From an uncultured Lachnospiraceae bacterium (lineage in GTDB: Bacteria > Bacillota > Clostridia > Lachnospirales > Lachnospiraceae): DNA of 64,000 nt. The position numbers were made by a program, and so were the translations under genes. The DNA is taken from assembly GCA_900318375.1 (NCBI GenBank), contig ONKG01000001.1, positions 111,036 through 175,035 of the forward strand, in the 5' to 3' direction. Position 1 is the first letter of the stretch. Every line of letters begins with the position of its first letter. Below are positions 16,846-25,992 of the stretch, piece after piece. The notes under the pieces were generated by a model that saw nothing but the letters and a program-made list of their open reading frames with translations, was not told the DNA's origin and did not search any database.

Positions 16846-18501
16846 ATGAAAAAAGCATTGGCAATCCTGCTTGCCTTCAGCTTGCTTCTGTCTCTGACAG
16901 CCTGCGGCGGCAGCACCGCCCCGGCGTCAAGCAGTGCCGAATCTGAACAGAGCACAGATGCCGTCGAGGATGCAGCAATAGCGGAATCCACAGCAGAGGA
17001 CCAGAACCTGAATGCAGATGCAGCAGAGCCTGCAGCAGATGACCAGGACTTGAATGCAAATACAGCTGACCCTGCAGCAGATGACCAGGACTTGAATGCA
17101 AATACAGCTGACCCTGCAGCGAAAGCAGCGACATCAGCTGATTCTGAACAGACTTCGCAGAATGCTGCTTCGTCCGAAACAGCTGCACAAGCGACAACAG
17201 ATCAGGATCCATCTTTGGAAGCCCAATCCCCTGTCGGCATTTATAAGCTGACCGGACAGTCAGGCAATATGCAAAAGAATCTGAGTGACATTATCAGCAT
17301 TGTCAGGCTTGGCGGCAACTTATACCTCTCCCTTAAGGAAGACGGCACCGGCAGTATGAATCTTCTGGAGGCGGGAATTCCCTTGGAATGGGATAACAGC
17401 GACATCATCATTCAGCCAAAAGAAGGGGCTGCTTTCACGGAACCTGTCAGGATTTCCTATGCCTGTGAAGGCGAATCCCTGAAAATGAGCACTTCAGACT
17501 ATTCTCTGGATTTCAGCAGGCTGAATGAGCAAGAGCTTGCAGAATACAAGGAGAACGGTGCAGGGAGTCTGAAAGGACAGCTCAGCATGGTCCTGCAGAT
17601 GCTGGGGGCTAAAGCAGAAGACAGTCTGGAAGACCTTCTCTTCCTCGCTATGATGATGAGCGGAAGCAGTGATGACAGTTCTCCTATCCCCGAGGATGAA
17701 CCATCTGAGGGTCCTGTTACCGGCTCCGTGGACGGTATCGAATTTACTATTCTGGGAGCAGACCAAGTGCAGAGTGACGAAGGTCCGCTCATTGTCTTCT
17801 ATATCGAAGCTGTCAACACCGCTGATGATTATCAGGAAATCTGGTACTATGATTTTGAAGCAAGTCAGAATGGAGAATTTCTGGAAGACACCTGGGGTCT
17901 CGGTAATATACCGGAAGAGTCGAATGTCGATCTGGGAATGGCTCCCGGCAGAACTCTCCGCTTCGCAAACGTCTTCAAATATGATCCTGACGGCGGCGTA
18001 GTGGGCTTCCGGATCAGCTACTATGAAGACAAAGACAATACTGTGCTTTACTATGCTGATCCCCGTAATCTGAGCGGCGCGCCTGCAGAGCCCTTTGCTT
18101 ACGACGCCGATCCATCGATCCCTGAATACGTACAGGCACTACCCGAGGAAATTGAAGAAGTAGGAATGGAAAGCGTGGAATTTTTCACAGATGAGGACGG
18201 CGATGAAGCCGTGAGGTTCTACTTTACCTTCCGAAACACCTCAGACAAAGACGAAGCAGCCTTCTGTACAGACTATGGCTGCTATGCCCTGCAGGACGGC
18301 CTTAAACTGCCCATGAGTATAACAATCGACTCCCACGAAGAAGAGAACAACTACGCAAAGGACATAAAACCTGGCGAAGAAATACTCTGCGCCAGTTCCT
18401 ACAAGCTGCGCACCGGCAGTCCCGTCTCATTTATTGTATATGAGGCCAAAGGATTCGATGAATCGATTAATGTGGCCGCCAAGTCCTATGAAGTGGAATG
18501 A
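16846..18501 (+). CDS. Lipoprotein with Ala/Asp repeats and DUF5067-like domains
   Basis: The protein is 551 aa from the ATG at 16846, chosen because AGGAGGTGG lies 6 nt upstream. Signal MKKALAILLAFSLLLSL with lipobox TAC. Residues 49-91 hold a 14-aa repeat (AADDQDLNANTADP) in three copies, which is a flexible linker. Then come a lipocalin-size domain (about 125-235) and two Ig-like domains (about 285-400 and 430-551) with FYIEAVNTADDYQEI- and FYFTFRNTSDKDEA-type strands, as in DUF5067. It is probably a cell-surface or sensing lipoprotein; the function is unknown. Confidence 0.85.
   Translation: MKKALAILLAFSLLLSLTACGGSTAPASSSAESEQSTDAVEDAAIAESTAEDQNLNADAAEPAADDQDLNANTADPAADDQDLNANTADPAAKAATSADSEQTSQNAASSETAAQATTDQDPSLEAQSPVGIYKLTGQSGNMQKNLSDIISIVRLGGNLYLSLKEDGTGSMNLLEAGIPLEWDNSDIIIQPKEGAAFTEPVRISYACEGESLKMSTSDYSLDFSRLNEQELAEYKENGAGSLKGQLSMVLQMLGAKAEDSLEDLLFLAMMMSGSSDDSSPIPEDEPSEGPVTGSVDGIEFTILGADQVQSDEGPLIVFYIEAVNTADDYQEIWYYDFEASQNGEFLEDTWGLGNIPEESNVDLGMAPGRTLRFANVFKYDPDGGVVGFRISYYEDKDNTVLYYADPRNLSGAPAEPFAYDADPSIPEYVQALPEEIEEVGMESVEFFTDEDGDEAVRFYFTFRNTSDKDEAAFCTDYGCYALQDGLKLPMSITIDSHEEENNYAKDIKPGEEILCASSYKLRTGSPVSFIVYEAKGFDESINVAAKSYEVE
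16990..17115 (+). repeat. 42-bp coding repeats (14 residues)
   Basis: One degenerate and two near-identical 42-bp units (17032-17073, 17074-17115) encode the acidic linker of the lipoprotein. It is a third 42-bp repeat in this window, unrelated in sequence to the others. Confidence 0.85.
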
Positions 18502-18540
18502 TTCTGATTGATCTTCTGATATAGTTCGATAGAGTTATAG

Positions 18541-18716
18541 AAAAGAGCGGCGGGAAATTGATCCCGCCGCTCGCTTCTGCCGGCATCACTCCATTGCTGC
18601 CGGCATCTGTATTTTCGTCTTCCTTCATAATGGGTACATACCTTTAATAATTAAATCGAATACGCAAATGATGACTGAGAATAATTTTAATCCAATTCAT
18701 CATAATCGTCAAACAC
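18541..18716 (-). ncRNA. Putative small RNA cassette, copy 1
   Basis: On the minus strand TATAAT (18728-18723) followed by GAATTTG marks a promoter, with a weak -35 (TATACA). The body contains GCGTATTCGATTTAA and TAAAGGTATGTAC, then ATGAAGGAAGACGAA, all shared with the other copies. The transcript would end at a hairpin with arms GAGCGGCGGGA / TCCCGCCGCTC (18545-18572), followed by TTTTC. Here the hairpin differs in sequence from the ACGCG stems of the other copies and may also end the plus-strand lipoprotein gene. Length about 176 nt. The RNA has not been shown to exist. Confidence 0.45.
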
Positions 18717-18787
18717 AAATTCATTATAGGCATGTAAGGAACACGTGTATATTATGTATTTTTCTTTTTGTAATCTTGTTATAAATA

Positions 18788-19222
18788 TTATCTTCTCATC
18801 TGGTAGGCGTTCCAAAGCGTATCAATCTTATGAGCGCCGACGATTGCCAGCACTGTTGCGACAATTCCTGCTCCGATTCTGCCCCCGCTCATTACTGCAA
18901 GAAGTGCGGTAAGCAGGCCGATCACTCCAAGTGCATAAGCCACCTTAGTTTCCTTTGTTACCAGAAGCACGATTCCCAGAACAAGTCCTACAAGGGAGAG
19001 AAGGGTAAAGATCATTATCATGCTCATATCCACCTGATATCCCTGTGCCTGAAGCTCCGCAGCCTGTCCAAGGGGAGCCAATCCAAGTACACCTGTAACA
19101 ATTCCTACAATTCCTGCCCATGTAAACCAGCTCCTCTGACTTTTGAGTTCAGGAAGATTGACAAAATCTTTCTTTGTCAGACCTACAGGAAGCTGATTGA
19201 CATCGATTTCTACTTTAGCCAT
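18788..19222 (-). CDS. Small membrane protein with four predicted TM segments
   Basis: The protein is 144 aa when started at the ATG 19222, where GAGGT lies 7 nt upstream; the longer frame has no RBS. After a polar N-terminal part (MAKVEIDVNQLPVGLTKKDF) come four hydrophobic stretches with Gly-rich turns (GIVGIVTGVLGLAPLGQAA). It may be a small integral membrane protein of the DUF4190 or DUF6142 style, which I cannot confirm. The neighbouring stretch 19223-19443 holds no gene. Confidence 0.7.
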   Translation of the reverse strand: MAKVEIDVNQLPVGLTKKDFVNLPELKSQRSWFTWAGIVGIVTGVLGLAPLGQAAELQAQGYQVDMSMIMIFTLLSLVGLVLGIVLLVTKETKVAYALGVIGLLTALLAVMSGGRIGAGIVATVLAIVGAHKIDTLWNAYQMRR

Positions 19223-19443
19223 AATAAGTACCTCTTTTCTGATTGTGCAGCAGTCGATGATCCGCCGCATAAGCAATTGTTATAATACCGCTTGATGTAT
19301 TTGCTTTCTCATCAAACCAACGTAGTATAAGGCACTTTATCATAAAAAGCAATAATAATATTTCTGGATTTAAGACTCTCAGGATTTCAGTAATTATGCT
19401 TTTCCCGCTTTAAGATATTCTATTTTCTATTATTCCTACTATT

Positions 19444-21345
19444 TCAGGATCGAAGATAATCGCACATTTCATAAGGTGAATAATTGAGTTCTTCCTTGTA
19501 ATCCTTCCATGTCTTAGAGCGTTCAACGTCAAATACACTCTCGATTTCGTTCATGTATTCTTCTTCAGAAACTTCTTTTCCCTCCCACTCAAAACGAATG
19601 TAGTCCGGTGTTTCTTCTCCAGCATATCTGTATCCGGATCCCAGATCATGAAATCCGTCATCATCTAAAGAGACAAGTGTATCAGATGCCACTCCCATAA
19701 TACCGACAAAATTATAAACAAGACCCTCTCTTTCAAGGTAATGGATTCCACCCAGCCTTGAAAAATGGAAATCTACAACTGCCCCGTTTTTATATGACAG
19801 TATTCGTGTTCCGCTTGCTTCTATCCCGTAATCAATGAGTATCTCCGGGATATCATTTTCATCAATGTAAATGAATCCGCACTTGGTAAAATCATTATAT
19901 AATTCCGTATCAGATTCCAGATATTCCGCATAGGCATTTTTCCAGGAATCGTCAGATTCAGGTGCATTGACTTCAGGATCTACTCCTTCTTTGCTGTCTT
20001 CGTCGGTTGACATTAGATCCTCGGGATCTGCTCCCAATAACCGGATCGTATTATCAATTGCACTCTGGAGTTCATCGAGAACACTGGCATCTCTGTCAAA
20101 GACTCTTTCATATCTTAAGGTAATCTCACTGGCATTGTCCCAGAAGTGCTCTTCATGCTCATCATCGAAAATATCTACAGCAATGGATTCTTCCTCTATG
20201 ACTTCTTCTCCCTCATTGCCGCGTAGATGGCCTTTCTGATGATATACCGGCTTGAATTCCGCATCTCTATACCAGAAGAAAGTCATATCCCATGTATAAT
20301 CATCTACTCCGCCTGTTCCGAAAATATATCCCGTATCATCCAGATAACACATGTATACGATATCTGAAGCTTCATACAGGTTATATTCGATGGCGTCGTT
20401 TCGATATATCTCTCTTGCCTTATTGTTCATTAAGGTATAGATATAGCCGGTATAGTGTTCTTCATATTCATTCTTGCAGACTGCAAACAGCTCGTCGACT
20501 CCGTCTTTTGTAAAATCAACCAGCTGCAGATAGCAGAGTCCATTCGCCTCGTCCCAGTCATCATTAGTTTCTACAAGGCGAAGCGCACCGTATTCATCAA
20601 TCAAATCTTCGATAACCCCTATATAAGGAGAGCCGCTGTCATTTCCGATTTCCTTATCACCGCTGTATGGGTGCTGCTCTCTCCAATCAATATAATCCTG
20701 GTATGGTGAAAGGCTGCCGCCATTCTTTTCAATATCTTCAATTGCCTTCTCGGTTGCAGAATTTCTCTTTTCTACCAGCTGAATGATCACTTCGGGTGTA
20801 GGTTCTGCATAATTTACGGCAGTATCTGTGCCGGAATCCACGATTTCGGTCCCATCCGTTTTATCGACACTCACATTGATTGCCGCCAGTTCTTTCTCTC
20901 TGATATACTCCTGCCTGCTGTCATCCAGAGCAGCCTTTCTCATAACTTCTTCGCGGACAAGCGTGTCTCCCGTTTCCCGGCTCTCCGGGTTTCCGTCTAA
21001 AACTCTCTCGACCACAGTCTGAACAGCCTGATCGTAGCTCTCTGCAGCCTCGTCCCATTTTCCAAGACCGCTGTATGCATCGCCCAGGCCGACATATGCC
21101 TCCGTATTTTTTTTGTCAATACGAACCACATCCGATAATGCCGCGACAGCCTTTTCGTATTCCATTTCTGAAAGATACCGTTTACCCAGAGTAAGCTTCC
21201 TCTCTACCGCTCGTCCCTGAAATCTGTCCTTTATCATGGGCCTTGCAAACAATAATACTGCTGTGACAAGAATCAGAAACAGCAGGATCCCGATCACGGT
21301 CACCATTACCAAAGCAAAAGTATCTTTTTTCTTTTTATGCATCAT
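19444..21345 (-). CDS. Membrane-anchored TPR protein with VCBS/FG-GAP-like domain
   Basis: A 633-aa protein with one N-terminal membrane anchor (about residues 9-33) after a lysine-rich start, so the bulk lies outside the cell. Residues 45-110 form two TPR units (GKRYLSEMEYEKAVAALSDV, AYVGLGDAYSGLGKWDEAAE). The rest is acidic with segments such as YLQLVDFTKDGVDELFAVC and FIYIDENDIPEILIDYG, the pattern of Ca-binding VCBS/FG-GAP-like blades seen in clostridial surface proteins. AAGGAG lies 5 nt before the first ATG. Function unknown. Confidence 0.8.
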   Translation of the reverse strand: MMHKKKKDTFALVMVTVIGILLFLILVTAVLLFARPMIKDRFQGRAVERKLTLGKRYLSEMEYEKAVAALSDVVRIDKKNTEAYVGLGDAYSGLGKWDEAAESYDQAVQTVVERVLDGNPESRETGDTLVREEVMRKAALDDSRQEYIREKELAAINVSVDKTDGTEIVDSGTDTAVNYAEPTPEVIIQLVEKRNSATEKAIEDIEKNGGSLSPYQDYIDWREQHPYSGDKEIGNDSGSPYIGVIEDLIDEYGALRLVETNDDWDEANGLCYLQLVDFTKDGVDELFAVCKNEYEEHYTGYIYTLMNNKAREIYRNDAIEYNLYEASDIVYMCYLDDTGYIFGTGGVDDYTWDMTFFWYRDAEFKPVYHQKGHLRGNEGEEVIEEESIAVDIFDDEHEEHFWDNASEITLRYERVFDRDASVLDELQSAIDNTIRLLGADPEDLMSTDEDSKEGVDPEVNAPESDDSWKNAYAEYLESDTELYNDFTKCGFIYIDENDIPEILIDYGIEASGTRILSYKNGAVVDFHFSRLGGIHYLEREGLVYNFVGIMGVASDTLVSLDDDGFHDLGSGYRYAGEETPDYIRFEWEGKEVSEEEYMNEIESVFDVERSKTWKDYKEELNYSPYEMCDYLRS

Positions 21346-21485
21346 GGCATCTCCTTAAAACAGCAGCAAAAAAGCGGCGTGGTCTCCAGAAAAAACTAAC
21401 ATTGTAAAATATATTCTACCATGAGAAAGAATTTAAAGGACTGCTCCGTAAAAGATGTGAATGCATTCTGCCCTGCATTAGCGTT

Positions 21486-21600
21486 TACTTTTACAAGCTG
21501 CACTCTTGCAAGCTGCGCTCTTACAATCTGCACTCTTACAATCTGCACTCTTACATGCTGCGCACTTATAATCTGCACTTTTACAATCTGCGCTCTGCAA
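21486..21600. repeat. 15-bp tandem repeats (ACAATCTGCACTCTT)
   Basis: About eight units of 15 bp run between the TPR gene promoter region and the next small gene. All three frames on both strands stay open. One minus-strand frame reads ADCKS over and over, which mimics pentapeptide repeats, but there is no RBS or conserved context, so I call it a minisatellite. Confidence 0.8.
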
Positions 21601-21759
21601 ATCCGTATCAATGTCCTCCAGTAACCGCCTCCAGGCAGACGACAGGGGCGGCGGCTGGAGCCGCTTTCCGACACACCGCAAAAATCTGGACTACCAGCAG
21701 TTTCTTTGATATCCTTAAAGAGTAATTTCCGACACACACTTGTTATCAGGAGAAAAAAA

Positions 21760-21993
21760 ATGTCTTATCTGATCAAAGATACAACTGAAGAAGAGCGGCG
21801 CAAAATCGTAGAAGAATCACTGGGCAACCTGGAGGGAGCCTGTGACGGATGTGCCGCCAGAGTAGCCGAAATGTACGATGCCTATATCCGCGGGGAAAAG
21901 GAGCTTCGGGAAATCAATATGGCCTTCAGCGCACGATACGTAAAGGGTGATATGGACCGGGATCAGGGCAGCACAAGATCCTGCGTTATGTAA
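21760..21993 (+). CDS. Conserved small helical protein with a CDGC motif
   Basis: The protein is 77 aa from the ATG at 21760 (AGGAG 8 nt upstream). Two helices flank GACDGCAARVAEMYDAYIRG, and the C-terminal helix is ELREINMAFSARYVKGD. I recall very similar short proteins in Lachnospiraceae genomes, sometimes mislabelled as purine biosynthesis proteins; no function is established. The CxxC-spaced cysteines could bind metal or form a disulfide. Confidence 0.7.
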   Translation: MSYLIKDTTEEERRKIVEESLGNLEGACDGCAARVAEMYDAYIRGEKELREINMAFSARYVKGDMDRDQGSTRSCVM

Positions 21994-22149
21994 CCCGGTA
22001 TTTGGCAAGTGCCTGCATATTGACAGGTTTTAATCGTCTTTTTTGTATAAATATCTTTTTGTATATATATGTGTGTGAAGCGTATGATAAAAAACAAAAA
22101 GGATTTACCTGAAAGAATCATCTGAGAACCGTCCCATTGACTCACATAT

Positions 22150-22384
22150 TAAACAGCGCGCATAAAAACGACTCTGCGAACCGTTTCTATGCGCGTTGTC
22201 TATTTGTTCTCCTTCATACTGAGTACATGCCTTTATCGATCACATTGGTTACAATGATTACTTTTATCACATTGATTACTTTTATTATATTGATTACTTT
22301 TATTACATTGATTACCTTGACTATTGTGATTATTGAAATTGTTTGCGAGTCGTCTAACACTAATTTGATATAGCCGCTGCGCAC
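22150..22384 (-). ncRNA. Putative small RNA cassette, copy 2 (expanded)
   Basis: On the minus strand TTGACT (22419-22414), a 17-bp spacer and TATAAT (22396-22391) are followed by AAATTTGTG. The body contains four to five 18-bp tandem units (AATCAATGTAATAAAAGT type, 22245-22325) that the other copies lack, then GGCATGTACTCAG and ATGAAGGAGAACAAATAG. The hairpin GCGCATA-AACG / CGTTT-TATGCGC (22156-22195) ends it. About 235 nt. Directly downstream a GGGACGGTTCT fragment with GAGTCA ends follows (22119-22143). Confidence 0.45.
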
Positions 22385-22424
22385 AAATTTATTATAGGTA
22401 TGTGATCGATAAGAGTCAACAACA

Positions 22425-23458
22425 TCAGGGATTCAGTGTATATTCTTCATCGAGATAACGGTTTTCGTAATCATTGGAATCATAAACGATAAAATGAGCT
22501 GCAATTTCCTCAACCTCTTCGATTCCATTCTCTTCCAGGGTGGTGTAAGGCCAGGACAGGCTTGTAAATACACATTTTCCGGCATCCAGCTCTGTGGCGA
22601 AAAACGGGTCTGCCATATATCCGTTAATCGATGCATCCTCGACACTAAACATCAGCTTTTTGTCTGTTTTATTCACCAGATAAATGTGTGCCCTGTATTC
22701 CTGCCATTCATCACTCTTCTCATAGCCTGTCAGAATAATCGTCACATTCTCATCGTCTGCCAGGACAGTATCGGTATCAACTGCGTCACGTGTGAACTTT
22801 TCGGCCGATTCTTCCCCGTAAGGATAAATATGGACTGTCTCCTTCGCGACATTATCCTCATAATCATCGGTATTGTAAACCACAAAGGTCATTTCAATAT
22901 CCGTAAAGTCAACTATTCCATTTTCTTCCAGTACAGAGCGATTAAAGGAAATATCCGCATTCGCCTTTTTTCCAGGATTAACCTCTGTCGCAAATAGCGG
23001 ATCAGTTTTTACTCCATTTATATATGCAGTATCTACCGAAAACATATATGTTTTCTCCGATGACTTGTTTTCGAAAGTCGCTTTCAGACAATAAAATCCG
23101 AACATATCACTTTCGTCGATTTCGTTGATAGTAATCGAACATTCGTCATGTCAATGAAGACCGTTTTCTCAAATGTAATATCTTTTGATGAAGCGCTGTC
23201 ATTACTCCCTTTTGTCTCGGCATTTTTATTTTCCGACATAGCTTCCTCTTGGTCAGAAGATCCAGCCTCAGTTTCACCATCCTGCAAATCGCCTGTCTCA
23301 GACTCACGCTCTTGGGTGTCCTTTTCTTCCTCTTCACCACTTCCCTGTTCCGCCTTTGCTTCAGAAGATGCGGGAGCGGGCTCATTGTTTGATCCGCCGC
23401 AGGCAGTCAACAATATCACCATTACCGTAATCAGTGCAGCTAAGATGAGTTTTTTCAT
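22425..23458 (-). pseudogene. Frameshifted lipoprotein with two repeated domains
   Basis: The ATG at 23458 (GGAGGTGA 5 nt upstream) starts a lipoprotein, MKKLILAALITVMVILL with lipobox TAC, and a Glu/Ser linker. The frame ends early near 23087, but coding continues in another frame: DECSITINEIDESDMFGFY joins on after VFIDM. One missing base in the stretch 23145-23152 explains both. The second frame (22425-23105) has two copies of a domain ending in LEENGI...FVVYNTDDYEDN and LEENGI...FIVYDSNDYENR, DUF5067-like. No slippery heptamer is present, so decay or a sequence error is likelier than programmed frameshifting. Confidence 0.75.
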
Positions 23459-23700
23459 TGTTTTCACCTCCGTCAAATAAGTAAGTCGCTGATCCATCTG
23501 TCCTTGCCGACAGGTTCCGACATCATTTAAGGCTGGTGTCATCTCCTTATGACATAAAGTTTACAAGTCCACCAGTCCCTAAATCCGGACAAATTATTCG
23601 ACTCTTTGTCTACTCTTTGTTCCTTCTCCCGGGTTTCTCTCCTGCTCATCATTATAAATCACAGATTTTAATCATATATCTGAATATCATTGGATAAATC

Positions 23701-23747
23701 CGGCGCATGCCTCATAAGCTCATAATCAGCCCTTACAGCATGCGCCG
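23701..23747. terminator. Long-stem hairpin
   Basis: CGGCGCATGC and GCATGCGCCG form a perfect 10-bp stem with a 27-nt loop, between the Rpn remnant and the lipoprotein leader. There is no clear T-run, so it may be a terminator or just a palindrome. The rest of 23459-23802 has no gene. Confidence 0.45.
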
Positions 23748-23802
23748 CTTAAGATGTTATCATAAGCCTGTCATCTCGATCATACATGTTGACACCCGGA
23801 AA

Positions 23803-24090
23803 TCACTTCAGTCTGGCAGCATAATCCTGCCTTTTTTGCGGGTCAATTTTTAAAATATCCATCGCTTCTTCGATTGAAACGTGAATGCTGTCCATCACAT
23901 TTTTAATAGAAGACACTAATGATTCTGTATTCCCTTCTGCTCTTCCTTCTGCTCTTCCTTCTGCTTTAGCATCTGCTCTCATATCTTCGATAGCCTTACA
24001 CATATCAATCACATTTCCTTCTTCCGGATAAGTTAGTTTTGAGTTGGTGACAGTATTGATCAGGTTTGCACTGTCGCAGAGAGTTTTGTT
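23803..24090 (-). pseudogene. C-terminal remnant of an Rpn-type nuclease/transposase
   Basis: Only the tail of an Rpn family recombination-promoting nuclease remains: TYPEEGNVIDMCKAIEDM, then AEGRAEGRAEG repeats and the C-terminal helix. The frame is open from 24090 (after an in-frame TGA at 24093-24091), but the PD-(D/E)XK core is missing. An ATG at 24012 could still give a 69-aa peptide without a good RBS. A full-length relative lies at 41628-42623. Confidence 0.75.
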
Positions 24091-24099
24091 TCAATATCA

Positions 24100-24512
24100 A
24101 TAGTGCCCATAATGTGTGTATCCTCTTGATTATTCAGTTCAGGGGCTTCTCATATGAGTATTTCTCATTGAGTATCCTCTGTGGCAGATGGATTGCCCGG
24201 CAGATCGGGATCATTCTCCCACACTACACCCTCACCATCAATCAAACTATCAGAACCAAAAGTACTCAGCCTTATCTTGCGCATTTTAATCTTATAAATC
24301 ATGCACACTGATATTTGGCAAAAGTACCCACTGAAATAACCGCGTCAACACATATTAATATAATAGGTCTTGATGTGGCGAAAATCAACCTGAAATTTCT
24401 AATATTCGAATCATTTTTCTATATATGTATTCCAAAGAATCCCTGTACTATCCTATATAGTTCCTTTGGAGGATTGCCGGGCAATGTCGCGTCTATCTGA
24501 CAGTTCCCATGC
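24100..24512. other. Gene-free region
   Basis: No supported gene. The short minus-strand frames are stop-rich. Their text (for example ENDPDLPGNPSATED) may be further debris of the Rpn gene, but this cannot be shown. Confidence 0.3.
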
Positions 24513-24663
24513 TTCTCCAGATATCCCTACACTTTGGGTATCGCGGCTCTGGAAAATGAGTTAATCAGAACCGTCCCTCGTGACTCACTTCTCCAGATAT
24601 CCCTACACTTCGGTATCGCGGCTCTGGAAAATGAGTCAATCAGAACCGTCCCTCTTGACTCAC
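24513..24663. repeat. 76-bp tandem duplication carrying the GGGACGGTTCT element
   Basis: Two copies of a unit starting TTCTCCAGATATCCCTACAC (24513 and 24589) contain the arm TCAGAACCGTCCCT flanked by GAGT(T/C)AA and TGACTCAC. They differ by a few bases. The array stops right at the end of comB, so the comB stop lies a few bases beyond it. Confidence 0.85.
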
Positions 24664-24665
24664 AT

Positions 24666-25373
24666 TTAGTCCGGCACATTGACACGGGAAATCTCAAAAA
24701 TGTCTTCGCTGACTTGATCAGCTTTGAGGATAAAGGGAAATCTGTCATACTCAAGGCACATGATCAGATCTTTTACAGGAAAGACATTTTTCCATTTGAT
24801 GTCAAAAAACTTTGCGACGGAGGGTTCATTGACAAAGGAAAGGATTTCAGGTCCCATTTCAATCGGTTCTCCAATCAGGATGCTCCTGATATAGCGGGCA
24901 CAGAGTTCATCCTCGGGAGCCGGAGCAATCCCGGAATTGCCCATACAGACAAGGGAGACTTGTGCGGGATTCTTTTCTTTGATATATGAGGCAATAGCGG
25001 AGGCGTTGACCATGCTGCCTGTAAGGATTTCGCCTGCACCCGCGGCACAGGTATGAACCAGTCCCTGTGTTCCGGCACTGGTCGTATGAATCAGGATCTT
25101 GTCCTGGAAATCAGCACCTTCCGTCTGGGACGGAGAATTGCCGTAGTCAAAGCCGGGAAGGATGACACCTCCCCGCTCGCCGGCCATAAGGAAATCCGGG
25201 TGTTCACGTTTCATTTTCCATGCCGTTTCTTCTCTGCCGACAGCATATATTTTCTGCACGCCTCTGGAAAACAAATAGCATTCCAGAGAAAAAGCCCGGA
25301 AGACATCGATCACGACCGCAAGGCCTTGAGCCTGGTCTGCGCCTTCCAGAAGATGAAGTATTTTGATATTCAT
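24666..25373 (-). CDS. comB: 2-phosphosulfolactate phosphatase family protein (ComB)
   Basis: A 235-aa ComB-family protein, which in methanogens hydrolyses 2-phosphosulfolactate during coenzyme M synthesis. In bacteria the family is common and its substrate is often unknown. Recognised blocks are VVIDVFRAFS, GERGGVILPGFDYGNSP and HTTSAGTQGL. The start is uncertain: the ATG at 25385 has GAGG only 1 nt away, the ATG at 25373 has it 12 nt away, so the latter is used. Confidence 0.85.
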   Translation of the reverse strand: MNIKILHLLEGADQAQGLAVVIDVFRAFSLECYLFSRGVQKIYAVGREETAWKMKREHPDFLMAGERGGVILPGFDYGNSPSQTEGADFQDKILIHTTSAGTQGLVHTCAAGAGEILTGSMVNASAIASYIKEKNPAQVSLVCMGNSGIAPAPEDELCARYIRSILIGEPIEMGPEILSFVNEPSVAKFFDIKWKNVFPVKDLIMCLEYDRFPFILKADQVSEDIFEISRVNVPD

Positions 25374-25399
25374 ATTCTTGTCCATACCTCTTCACTTAC

Positions 25400-25608
25400 T
25401 AATAAACGGGAATTTGCGCGTTAGCAATGAGCCATGCACAGACAAAGCAACAGTGAGACGCGTCGAGCTAGCTCGTAAGCGGCGATCTGTTGATTTGGAT
25501 GTATACGGCGAATGCCGTGACAGTGAGCAAAAAGCGAAGCGTTTGCGAGTCTGTCGGCATGGCGAATTGTGTCCCGGCAGAATCCACAACAGTTCGAAAG
25601 ACCGGAAT
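25400..25608. other. Structured intergenic element, possible RNA
   Basis: The spacer between two minus-strand genes is richer in GC than its neighbours and contains a long nested hairpin: TGCC-GT-GACAG...CTGTC-GGCA (25513-25559), enclosing GCAAA...TTTGC. CGGC-GAAT-GCCG (25507-25518) competes with the outer stem, and GAGCTAGCTC is a palindrome. The plus-strand frame (VRRVELARKRRSVDLDVYGE) is open but has no RBS. I recall similar text in other Lachnospiraceae intergenic regions, so it may be a dispersed RNA-like repeat. Confidence 0.45.
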
Positions 25609-25857
25609 TTAAGTAGCTGAATCCGTACAGGACTCTTCCATTATATCGATTGCATCGTCCAGTGCATCAAGAGCTTCATCCAGCGTTCCAATCTCGATAT
25701 TGTCATCCTCCATGTCGAGTGTCATTTTGCTGAGACGGGTTTTGGCTGACTCGACGATGCCGATGATTTTCCGAAGCTCTTTTTGATAATCAACAGAAGT
25801 CTTCTCGATGGAATCCCCCGAATTCTTTCTGCGAATTGCAATCACTTTTCCTGACAT
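25609..25857 (-). CDS. Small acidic protein of unknown function
   Basis: The protein is 82 aa from the ATG at 25857, where AGGAGG lies 9 nt upstream. It is helical, with an acidic C-terminal half (DMEDDNIEIGTLDEALDALD) and a coiled-coil-like centre. No family is recognised. It is followed by the structured element and comB on the same strand. Confidence 0.6.
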   Translation of the reverse strand: MSGKVIAIRRKNSGDSIEKTSVDYQKELRKIIGIVESAKTRLSKMTLDMEDDNIEIGTLDEALDALDDAIDIMEESCTDSAT

Positions 25858-25992
25858 AGGTTTTCTCCTCCTGCAAAACTCCAGCAAATATACCTGCTGC
25901 TGTTCTCATCACATTAGTCAAAAACACCTTGATTTCGTCCGCCATAAGACTCCTCATGCTGTCATTCGCGCAATACCGATACTGACGGAAGT

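Noticed and set aside
21421-21681. Pentapeptide-repeat-like ORFs
   Set aside because: ADCKS-type text arises from a 15-bp DNA repeat in an intergenic region. All frames are open, and there is no RBS.
23140-23155. Programmed -1 frameshift in the split lipoprotein
   Set aside because: There is no slippery heptamer and no downstream structure at the joint.
25363-25620. An 85-aa plus-strand ORF with an Arg-rich centre
   Set aside because: No RBS. It overlaps the start of comB and consists of the hairpin-rich element, so an RNA or repeat explains it better.
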